From NCBI GenBank assembly GCA_009859145.1, contig VRVR01000019.1, positions 93,073 to 157,072 on the forward strand: 64,000 bases of DNA. The letters run 5' to 3'. A program made the translations under genes and the position numbers. Below, piece by piece: positions 54,288 through 62,320 of this stretch. Below the pieces are notes generated by a model. The model was given only the letters and a program-made list of their open reading frames with translations. It was not told where the DNA came from and searched no databases. Within the stretch, counting starts at the first letter, position 1, and every line of letters starts with the position of its first letter. This stretch comes from Andalucia godoyi (Eukaryota > Discoba > Jakobea > Jakobida > Andaluciidae).

Positions 54288-57200
54288 TTAAGCAATCGCA
54301 GCGAGCAACAGATCAGTGACATCACGTCGCGGTGAACGAATACTAATGTCAAGAACCGGGACGTTGGATGACTGGTCAAGAACCAACACAGCGGTCACGT
54401 CGATTGGAACGTGAGCCAGGAAAAACCCGGTCATTCTAAACTCATGTTTCTTCGTCGCAGTCTGAATGGAGGTGATCGCGTTTGCCGGAACAACACACAG
54501 ACCAGCATACAGATCCCGGATTCCACGAGCAGCCTCGGCAACCGATCGCATGGACGACAGCTCCAAAGAAGCTCGTTCTTCAACCCACCCTTCCGTGTTC
54601 TTAGCGGCCTGTGCTGCAGAAGAAACGGAAGAAAACGGCGTCAAAAAGTCCCCCACAGACACCTCTAAAGCGTTTAGTGGATACTCATCGTCATCACCGT
54701 CATCATCCTCGGACGCATCTGCGTCTTTCACTCGGAATTGCAAAGTACAAGCAATGTTCATGCTGTACGATTCGATGTCTTCGTCGACCATAGGAGAGCC
54801 AGAACCACCCGCCGCCTTGCGCAATACCACAAATGCGGAGGATCCTACAATTTGTGGATCTTCCAACAATCTTTGCTGTAATTGCACAAGAGTGCTAACC
54901 GCATGACCGTCCGCAGGAACCACGGCAGTAGACAGGAATGACGCAATTGGACTTTCATCTCCACGAAACGGCAATTGCGGAACCCGAACAAGAGACTCGA
55001 CTTGCCACTTGCCATTTCCACTCGTAAAAGACGTTTGGACAGCAACATGAGCAAGCAGCAAAACATCCACAGTGTTTCGGCACACAAACTGCAAAACCAG
55101 ATGTGTTCCTGAGGCTAGGACATGCTTGACAACGGCAACCTGATATTCAGTGCCCGATTCGGTGAGCAGCGACATCGCCGACGTGCACGCAACGAGCCCA
55201 AGAGAAGATAAAGCACCCGGCAGCTGGCGTTTCGCCACAAGAGCAGCAGCAACCGAAGCTGCGCCGGACGTCTGTGTCTGCGATTTCGAGCCCGCCACAC
55301 CAGATCCCGCGGAGACCTGCGGGCCATTCTGAAAGCCTGCGTTCGATGCCGGACCAACTGCCACCATCTCCATGGTGACATGATCATGGAGCAAACTTCG
55401 CACATCCGTGCCATCCAAGACAGTGGCGCTCTTCTGCTCCTCCGAGAAATCCTCACCTTCTGCAAGACGCTTGCGCTGATCCAAGAGCGCCTTCTCCAAA
55501 ACCCCAAGGGGAACGCGGAAGTCCTTGGTCATGGCATCTCGAAGCGCTTTACCGCTGGTGTCGTCAACAGGAATCTCATTTTCCTTTTCGGATTCCAGTT
55601 CGTTGCGCTCCCGCTGCAAGGAGCGCACTGCCTCAAGAAGCACAACTGCACGATCACGGACTTCGTCATCCGCATCAGAAAGCGCGCGCGAAAGCATGTG
55701 CACGATAGAACGTCGAAGGACAGCATCGTCGGTGGCGAGTGCAAACTTCCCAAGAGCAGACATTGCGGCTGCTCGAACTGAGGCATTTTCGAGGATCAGT
55801 CTGTTGTACATGTATCGGACAAAACGGGACGGCTGAGGAGCGTGTGGCGCTTCGCGACCCAAGACATGCAGCACTTGTTGCGACAGGAGAGGATACTCGC
55901 AATCTTCTATGAATTCACAAAGAACCAGCAGTGCTCTTTCTAGAAGACTGTTCGAATCCGTTTGCGGTGACTGACCGCCGTTGTTTTGTAACGCATCCTG
56001 CTGCGCCTGTATTTGTGCAGCAGATTCTCTCTCAAGAACATCCAAAATCGTATCGACGATCGCTCTCTTGTATTCGAAGCCGCCTTCATCGTGCAGAAAG
56101 CCAGCGAGGAAAGAGATGACAGCACGAGCACGGGCAGGCTGTCTGGAAACAAGTTCCCGCAATGCATGCACAACGACAAGTCGGAACTCGTCAGACAAAT
56201 CGCCAATGAGATGGGCCATTTGAGCCAACAGACGATCAAGTTGACCCTCTGACGCTCCAGCCCCGCCACCAATCTTCAACAGCGTGGTAACTGCGAAAGT
56301 GGCGATAGAACGGTTCGGATCGTGAACGAGCTGCTCCATGTCCGAAGCACACGATGCTTGTACTGCAGACGGATATCGAAGCGCTGCCGCTTCGAGGGTG
56401 CGAATAGCCGCAAAACGAAGCACTGGCCGGCCAGATGACAGAAACAGCTGTAGCACGGTTAGTGCAGCGGTCAGTTCACGGGGAGACACATTTGGCAGAG
56501 TTGTGATCGCCCGTGCGGCCTCCAGAGACACCATTTCGCTCTTTGACCTGAGGGACGAGTCCAGATAGGTCATGAGCTCACGGATTGTCGCGTTGTTCGA
56601 CGACATCGACAGAACTTCAGATGCAGTATTGCCTACACTGAACACTGGTGCAAATGAAGGGGAAGACGACGACGATGACAGAATATGCAGAGGTGGGATT
56701 GAAGGATTTTGAGAAGCGGCAAGGATCCACTGTCCCGAGCCAGACGACGTAGCCAACGCAGACGAACCAGACGCAAGAATGTGCAACTGCTGCGCAACAT
56801 ACCTAATGAGAATGATATGCGCAACCGGAGAGCGCACAGTGCGAACAGCTTGCGAGACCATCTTTTGCACTCCCATTCGATCTGGAGACTTGATGGACTG
56901 CAGCAATGCGAGTGCATGGTACTGCACCATTTGGCCTGAGCGGGCTGTTGAACTCGAGGAAGATGACGAAGAGCCGGATGCAGAAGAGGAGGAAACGGAC
57001 GACGAAGACGACGGGAGAGCAGCTTCTTGGACTTCTCCGATCCATCGCCGAACAATATCGGGACCACCTGACGCAGACGCCATGAGCTTCATGCCTGAAA
57101 CAAGTGCGGCAGACGCAACAAGTGCGGATCGATCCACAACAGCCTGTTTCATGTACCGTTCTATGGGACCGAGCATGGACGGGTCAGCAATCTGCATCAA

Positions 57201-57638
57201 AGTTCGAATAGCAGCAGCACGATAAATTTCGTTCTTCCCGTTGACATCTTTTGCCAAAGAGTTGACCGAGATGAGGATGTCCTCTGCAAACGGTGCAAGT
57301 TCCTTGAGAATGATGTATAAAAGACGCCTGAGGACAATATCGTGTGACTGGAACAGCTTCACAGCGTTGAAGAACACCTGCGTCGCTTCAGAGCGAGTAA
57401 TATGCTGGTCGCCTTGCGCAAAGAGATAGAGCAATTTGGACAGAACTTCGCGGCACGTTGACGTTGACAGCGGCGTGTCATTGAAATGACGGGACTGTTG
57501 AATCACTGCAGATTTGTCCAAATTGGTGAACGGCAACGGCTCATTATCGCCATCATCGTCTCGATCACGGTCTCGATCGCGCTCACGGTCGCGCTCCCGG
57601 TCACGCTTGGACCCAGCACCCGTATGTGATGACGACAT
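54288..57638 (-). CDS. Coatomer subunit gamma (gamma-COP)
   Basis: This 1,116-residue protein is gamma-COP, part of the F-COPI subcomplex that coats Golgi-to-ER vesicles. After an unusual Arg/Asp/Glu-rich head (about 10-27, RERDRERDRDRD), the core begins with LPFTNLDKSAVIQQSRHFND and CREVLSKLLYLFAQGD, a signature of the family, followed by adaptin-type helical repeats with VNGKNEIYRAAAIRTL. A charged hinge (about 660-690) precedes two appendage subdomains ending near TSIQTATKKHEFRMTGFF. Ser-rich inserts in the solenoid make it longer than the usual 870-900. The ATG at 57638 (MSSSHTG) is preferred: the open frame upstream codes a hydrophobic T-rich string typical of leader DNA. Length differences aside, the match is firm. 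Confidence 0.95.
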   Translation of the reverse strand: MSSSHTGAGSKRDRERDRERDRDRDRDDDGDNEPLPFTNLDKSAVIQQSRHFNDTPLSTSTCREVLSKLLYLFAQGDQHITRSEATQVFFNAVKLFQSHDIVLRRLLYIILKELAPFAEDILISVNSLAKDVNGKNEIYRAAAIRTLMQIADPSMLGPIERYMKQAVVDRSALVASAALVSGMKLMASASGGPDIVRRWIGEVQEAALPSSSSSVSSSSASGSSSSSSSSTARSGQMVQYHALALLQSIKSPDRMGVQKMVSQAVRTVRSPVAHIILIRYVAQQLHILASGSSALATSSGSGQWILAASQNPSIPPLHILSSSSSSPSFAPVFSVGNTASEVLSMSSNNATIRELMTYLDSSLRSKSEMVSLEAARAITTLPNVSPRELTAALTVLQLFLSSGRPVLRFAAIRTLEAAALRYPSAVQASCASDMEQLVHDPNRSIATFAVTTLLKIGGGAGASEGQLDRLLAQMAHLIGDLSDEFRLVVVHALRELVSRQPARARAVISFLAGFLHDEGGFEYKRAIVDTILDVLERESAAQIQAQQDALQNNGGQSPQTDSNSLLERALLVLCEFIEDCEYPLLSQQVLHVLGREAPHAPQPSRFVRYMYNRLILENASVRAAAMSALGKFALATDDAVLRRSIVHMLSRALSDADDEVRDRAVVLLEAVRSLQRERNELESEKENEIPVDDTSGKALRDAMTKDFRVPLGVLEKALLDQRKRLAEGEDFSEEQKSATVLDGTDVRSLLHDHVTMEMVAVGPASNAGFQNGPQVSAGSGVAGSKSQTQTSGAASVAAALVAKRQLPGALSSLGLVACTSAMSLLTESGTEYQVAVVKHVLASGTHLVLQFVCRNTVDVLLLAHVAVQTSFTSGNGKWQVESLVRVPQLPFRGDESPIASFLSTAVVPADGHAVSTLVQLQQRLLEDPQIVGSSAFVVLRKAAGGSGSPMVDEDIESYSMNIACTLQFRVKDADASEDDDGDDDEYPLNALEVSVGDFLTPFSSVSSAAQAAKNTEGWVEERASLELSSMRSVAEAARGIRDLYAGLCVVPANAITSIQTATKKHEFRMTGFFLAHVPIDVTAVLVLDQSSNVPVLDISIRSPRRDVTDLLLAAIA

Positions 57639-58254
57639 GGAACTCTGAGGAAGCGCAGGAAGAACGATAAGCAGCAAGAAACACAACCAGAAGCAAGGAG
57701 AAGAATGAAGGAATGAAGCAAAGAGGGAATGAAGCAAAAAGAGGGAAAATAAAAGAAAACAAATCCCATATAAAATATATAAAAGAAAAATGCACACTTT
57801 GCTAATCGAGTAAATGGAGGCTACGCAGGAAAAGGGAAATGGTACAGTATTTCCCTCGTCATTTTGTGTGTCATTGCCCAACAGAGTCAAATGCGTTGTG
57901 CTGACAAATTCAAGTGTCAGCCTTTTTTGAATTTTATTTGAGCCTTCAGAAAAAGTCAGCCGGGGGGGGGGGGTTCACTCGAGGGGTGTCTTCTTTGTGC
58001 CTTCAAGCTGTAGATGCCGCTGTCGATCGCGTGTCTGCTGCCTGTTTCTCCCCACCCCTTTGCGCGCAAGCCCTCAAGCAAGCAGAAATCCGTGGGCCAG
58101 CGATAAAAAAAATATAATAAAATAGAGTCTCAAAGAAAACAACAAAACATCAATTTAAAAAAAAGGGGGGAAAAAAGGAAACAGATTTACAAGGGAAGAA
58201 GGAAGGAGGACCACACCGCATCAAACCCAGATCAATAAGAAAAGGGCAAATCGA
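57639..58254. other. Intergenic, gamma-COP 5' and SKP1 3' region with G12 tract
   Basis: This 616-bp interval holds the gamma-COP promoter and the SKP1 3' UTR, both on the minus strand. It includes 12 consecutive G (57962-57973) and an A/G-rich stretch at about 58155-58180. No gene was seen. Confidence 0.7.
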
Positions 58255-58743
58255 TCAAGACTGGAAAGCCCATCGATACTCTTCGCGCAGCCGGGCTTCT
58301 TCTTCCGGGGAGAAATCATTCTCAATGTTGAATCGTTGTCTGATTTCCTCTGGAGTCTTGTTTTTGAGAAGAGTCGCGATCTTGGCGCAGGTGAGATCCA
58401 GAAGAGGATCAATCGTCAAATAGTTGGCACCGAGGACAGTCCGGAACAGGGTTTCATCATCCACATTCACAAATTCGCGATCAAAGTCGCCAACGACATC
58501 GTCCACGGTCGTCCGCAACGGCTTCTCAATTTCAGGCATGGGGTTGTCTGCATGATACTCCATGAAACTGATGATTCGCGGAAGAACAGAAGAAGCAACT
58601 TCCGTCACCGGAATCGGCTCCACTTCTCCATCTTCCGGCAGCTCCTCCAGCAGTCCTCGAAGAAGCTCCGACATCAAGCATGCTTTGCGCGTTGTTTCAA
58701 AAGACTTTCCATCAGAAGTCGTCAGCACAATTTTTTGCGACAT
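58255..58743 (-). CDS. SKP1 (SCF ubiquitin ligase adaptor)
   Basis: This 162-residue protein is SKP1, which links F-box proteins to cullin-1 in SCF ubiquitin ligases. The N-terminal BTB/POZ-like fold starts QKIVLTTSDGKSFE. The middle has PLRTTVDD, FDREFVNVDDETLF and ANYLTIDPLLDLTCAKIA. The C-terminal F-box-binding part has NKTPEEIRQRFNIENDFSPEEEARLREE and ends RWAF. All match the family in order and length. The ATG at 58743 (MSQKI) is clear; the longer open frame upstream encodes repeats from the AACAACGGC tract and is not part of the protein. Confidence 0.97.
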   Translation of the reverse strand: MSQKIVLTTSDGKSFETTRKACLMSELLRGLLEELPEDGEVEPIPVTEVASSVLPRIISFMEYHADNPMPEIEKPLRTTVDDVVGDFDREFVNVDDETLFRTVLGANYLTIDPLLDLTCAKIATLLKNKTPEEIRQRFNIENDFSPEEEARLREEYRWAFQS

Positions 58744-59258
58744 TTCAAAGGGTGATTCACTTGCAAGTTGAGAAGCGTGAGAATAATAATGATAATAAGA
58801 AGCGCAGGCAGTAGCACTTGTAGTAGTAGCAACAACAACGGCAACAACGGCAACAACGGCAGCAGTTATAATAAATGGAATAAATATAGCCAATGATGGT
58901 GGTTTGAAAAATACAAAACCAAAAGGCAAAGGTCAAGCATCCAGAGCAGATCAAGGCAGGAATTGACAACGTGGGACAACAAGAGACTTGAGACTTGAGA
59001 CGCGCAGCAAACAAATAATAATAAAAATAAAGGAAAAGACAGAATAATGATTTTTGTGTATTTTTTTTTCTCTTGAATTCATCCACAGGCAAAGCCCGCT
59101 CGTCAGCACAAGAAAGAAGAAGGAAACCATGATACAGAAAGACAAAACAAACGCAAAAGAAAAATGAAGCTCTAGAACCAATGCATGCCAAAGCAACACT
59201 CTCACATAGACCGCCACAGAAGGAGAGCCTCCGATGCGTCCACATGTAAGCAGATGCT
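58744..59258. repeat. Intergenic with AACAACGGC tandem repeat
   Basis: The SKP1 5' region and eL19 3' region. About 58826-58863 contains four near copies of a 9-bp unit, (AACAACGGC) type. Nothing else is supported. Confidence 0.7.
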
Positions 59259-60062
59259 TTACTTCTTGGACTGCTTCGCAGCATCGACGGCCTTGGCAAG
59301 GTCGTCTGACTGTTTCTTGGCGCGGCGCTCGTTGCGGGCGGTACGCTTGCTGCGTTCCTGGAGCTTCTTTGCCTGGATGGCGTCTGCTTCCTCCTGGAGC
59401 TGGCGAACCTTGGCGTTCTCGGCCTTCTCCTTGAAGATGTGCTCCATCAAGTTACGCTTGTTCTTGAAGACGTTACCCTTGGACTTCATGTACAGGTCGT
59501 GGTACATGTGCTTGTCGATCTTACCGGAGGCACGGTACTTCTTCAACAAGCGGCGGAGAACACGAAGGCGGCGCATCCAGAGAACCTTCTCGGGCATACG
59601 AGCGTTGGCAGTACCATGGCGCTTTCCGGCACCAGTGTGACGACCCTTCTGCTTGGCAAGGAGGCGCAGGCGCGTGCGGGCACGGGAGTGCATTTCAACC
59701 GGACGACGGATGATCAGGTTGGACTTGATCAGCTTGCGAACACCGGAGCCTGGGAAGCGACGACAACAGAAAAGAAAAATAAGAAAGGCGGAGTGAGCAC
59801 ATCATCTGACAATCCATAAACAACGCAAGGGAAAAAAAAGACAGTTGCTGCAATCGATAGACGAGCATTGGCAAACGTGCTTTTGCCATCCATCATCTCA
59901 ATCTGGCCAACGCATAACAAGCAGTCACAATGAAAAACAAGGATACATACGAGAGTTGACAGTTCCAATCTCTGCAATCTCTGTCGGGTCCATCCAAACA
60001 CGGCGCTGTCCGCATCCGAGGACTGCGGCGGCCAATCTCTTCTGAAGGGCGAGCGACACCAT
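59259..60062 (-). CDS. 60S ribosomal protein eL19 (two coding exons)
   Basis: Exon 1 is 60062-59951 ([25 protein letters not shown]) and exon 2 is 59749-59259, joined across a 201-bp intron with GTATGT donor and CCCAG acceptor that splits an Arg codon. Joined length is 200 residues, normal for eL19. Family motifs include [52 protein letters not shown] and [13 protein letters not shown], followed by a lysine-rich helix. eL19 is a structural 60S subunit protein that reaches into an intersubunit bridge. A likely 5' UTR intron lies just upstream (60142-60069, GTATGT to CTAG). It is the only gene here with introns I can place. The family call is certain; intron borders are from splice consensus and homology. 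Confidence 0.95.
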
Positions 60063-60270
60063 TTTTTCCTAGCAAGCAAAAGTAAGTTACTGCACCAACA
60101 ACACTACAAACCTGGAAGCAAGAACACAGAATAAACACATACCGATCTATTGGATATAAGCACGCGAAGAAGTGAAAAGAACGAAAAAAGAAAACCAAAA
60201 ACAATTCTCCAATGTCGAAATGACGCAAATGAACTCGGTCGAAGGAACGGAAGAAAGCCTTTTGGACGTG

Positions 60271-60323
60271 CTAGGGTTTTGCCAACCTGCAAAAGATGAG
60301 ATCCTCTGCCGGATCTAGGGCTT
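60271..60323 (-). promoter_or_regulatory. Telo-box-like CCCTAG motifs upstream of eL19
   Basis: On the minus strand AAAACCCTAG (60280-60271) and AAGCCCTAG (60323-60315) lie about 130-180 bp upstream of the putative 5' UTR donor. The AAACCCTA telo-box is an established element of plant ribosomal-protein promoters; its use here is inference. Confidence 0.35.
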
Positions 60324-60753
60324 TTTTTATTACTCTAATCACTTTTTATGTTTTTTTTTTGTTATCGGCTAAATAAAAAAAATTAGTTGATTCCCCATCT
60401 CTCTCTCGCCAGAGGAGGGGCTTGCATCAACCTCCCCTGCGGTTTGTAGCAAAGTGATGCTTCTCAGACTTTGTTCGGGTCCTCAAGAAAGCTTTTGGAT
60501 TTGTGCAGCGATCAATCACGTGACACAAACAGACTGGCAGACACGTGTGACGGCGGATTCATGAGAAATCGTTTTTGCAAAAGAAGGCTTTTCCCTCTTG
60601 GCTCCTTTCTTTCTTCCGTCACTTCTTCGTCCTTTATATTTTCTCTTTCATATTTTCTCCAGTCTCGTCTTTTTAAAAATTCTTTTGACATTTTTTTGAT
60701 ACTTTTGATATCTCCGTCTTTTTTCTTTTCACTTCAGCTTTTGATTCATCATC
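60324..60753. promoter_or_regulatory. Divergent promoter region, eL19 and RAMP4
   Basis: Between the telo-box-like motifs and the RAMP4 start. The last 150 bp are T/C-rich and end TTTTCACTTCAG then CTTTTGATTC before the ATG, which could be a 3' splice site of a leader intron. No gene was seen. Confidence 0.4.
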
Positions 60754-60969
60754 ATGTCGCACGGAGCAGCGATTGCGCGTAAGCGGAACACCAAGTTCAA
60801 TGTCTACAAGGGGAAGAAGCCGTCCTCCGAGGTTGAGACCAAGAAGAAGAGCGTGTCGTACGGACCGTGGGTCATCGGCCTGATTGTGTTCTTGGTGTTT
60901 GGCTCAGCCGTTGTGCAGATCCTCCGCACAGCGTCCATCGGATCGCAATCGCAAGCCGCTGAAGAGTAA
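60754..60969 (+). CDS. RAMP4/SERP1 family ER tail-anchored protein
   Basis: This 71-residue protein has a basic cytosolic N-terminus (ARKRNTKFNVYKGKKP) and one C-terminal helix (about 42-64, SYGPWVIGLIVFLVFGSAVVQIL) followed by a short polar tail. The Gly-Pro-Trp entry to the helix and VFGSAVVQIL match RAMP4 (VGPWLLALFIF and VCGSAIFQII in animals). RAMP4 is a small tail-anchored component of the Sec61 translocon, linked to stabilising membrane proteins during ER stress. It is divergent from eL19 and convergent with the NDUFAF3 gene. The match is good despite small size. Confidence 0.88.
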   Translation: MSHGAAIARKRNTKFNVYKGKKPSSEVETKKKSVSYGPWVIGLIVFLVFGSAVVQILRTASIGSQSQAAEE

Positions 60970-61342
60970 AGGTGGTTTCCTCCTTCCCCGCCCACCGTTC
61001 CACCTAGGAGTTAGACCGTAGAGCGTGGGATGCATCCGTCTGTTTTTCACGTGCATGTCTGCAATTCGGATTCCCACCTTCCTGTCAATGCCCCCCGTTT
61101 ATTATCATTATTTCTCCAGTCTGTTTTGTTTGCTTGGTTTTTTGTTTTGTTGAACTACCACGATCGCAGCGTGGCCTCGATCTCTCTTTCAGTCTTTTTG
61201 TTGTGTTTTTTTGCGTTCATGTACACAGGTAGTAAAAAGAAAGGAATGTTTGCATCCCCCCGTCTTCGCGAAGAACCGCACTGACTCCCGCCGCGTGTTC
61301 CCATCCCCTCTTCTTTGTTGGCAGACTTGGAAGTCGGAGGGA
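60970..61342. other. Convergent 3' region
   Basis: T-rich sequence containing the 3' ends of two convergent genes. Nothing further is supported. Confidence 0.6.
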
Positions 61343-61852
61343 TCATTGGCGTGTGGACGGGGCGAGGAACAGCAGAGCCGCAACTGCGCGGTCTTCCTGA
61401 TTGAGTATGTTGAAAGTGGCGCAAGCGGCAGTGATTTCCTGGATCTCGACTGCGATACCGGCGTGCTTCATCTGATCCAAAAACGGCACCAACTGTGACT
61501 GAATGGTCGCCGGCACGTCTTTCCCGATGCCGCACGGACCCGCGGATGTGGTTTGCACAGACACAGATGACGGATGGTTGTGCAAGCCCACGAGAAGGAT
61601 TTCCGGACGTGGATCCAAATTCAAGATGGGAACTGCGATTTGCAAAGCAGTCGATTCCGAATTCACAACATGTGCATGGCGTGGAAGACAAAGCACGCGC
61701 TTCTCGAGAATCAGAAAGTCGTTCACAAGCAACCCGGTGGACGTAAGACCTGCAATCTGGATCTTTGCAGTCTCGTTTGCTATCAAATTCAGATCGTCGA
61801 AATACCGGCTTGAAGACCGCAGCATCCCGTGCAACACGCGTCGACTCAGCAT
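61343..61852 (-). CDS. NDUFAF3-like complex I assembly factor (Mth938 domain)
   Basis: This 169-residue protein matches NDUFAF3 (C3orf60; DUF498/Mth938 fold), which acts with NDUFAF4 in early assembly of the respiratory complex I Q-module. Residues 1-22 are rich in Arg, Leu and Ser without acidic residues (MLSRRVLHGMLRSSSR), a fitting mitochondrial presequence. The domain shows GLTSTGLLVNDFLI, PEILLVGLH and the characteristic block GIAVEIQEITAACATFNIL followed by Asn-Gln-Glu-Asp-Arg (animal protein: GIAVEVQDTPNACATFNFL). The ATG at 61852 is the first in frame after leader sequence. The assignment is firm and points to mitochondria with complex I. Confidence 0.9.
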   Translation of the reverse strand: MLSRRVLHGMLRSSSRYFDDLNLIANETAKIQIAGLTSTGLLVNDFLILEKRVLCLPRHAHVVNSESTALQIAVPILNLDPRPEILLVGLHNHPSSVSVQTTSAGPCGIGKDVPATIQSQLVPFLDQMKHAGIAVEIQEITAACATFNILNQEDRAVAALLFLAPSTRQ

Positions 61853-62320
61853 TTCCCGGCCTCCTTTCCCCCCGTTTTTTTCCTTTTTCTTTTTCTTTTC
61901 CCCTCTTATTCTTTTCCCCTTCTTCCTTGCTCCTCGCCACCCATGAAGAATCTCTAGGGGTTTTATTCAAAACACTCACGACACTCACAGCACTCAGAGA
62001 GAGCACTCAGAGAGAGCACTCAAAACACTCTCAACAACTCCAAAACATAAAGCAGCAGAAAACCCAGGCCCGCCGGACCTTCCCTCCAATGACGACCGCC
62101 AACACATTCCTCTCTCTTCTTCTGTGTGTGCGGTGGTGCGTACCATTTTATAATCCAGATTCATTGATGCTTTCCTCTCCTGGAAAAGGACCTCGCAATC
62201 TTTGTACGTTATGTGACTGCAGCAACGGCGACCAATCAAGCAGTCAACCAGTCAAGAAAGACGCGGATCAAAGAAAAGAAAAGGAACAACAGCAGCAACA
62301 ACTGCTGGTAAAGAAGAAGC
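61853..62320. repeat. Divergent promoter region with CACTCA tandem repeats
   Basis: Between the NDUFAF3 and TMEM94-like starts. 61970-62035 carries tandem CACTCA and GAGAGAGCACTCA units. 61866-61925 is T/C-rich. No gene was seen. Confidence 0.65.

Noticed and set aside
57639-57890. Upstream extension of gamma-COP to 57890
   Set aside because: The added residues are a hydrophobic string from T-rich leader DNA; the family core begins soon after the ATG at 57638.
58744-58929. Upstream extension of SKP1 to 58929
   Set aside because: It translates a tandem repeat and would put a hydrophobic head on a protein whose normal N-terminus is MSQKI-like.
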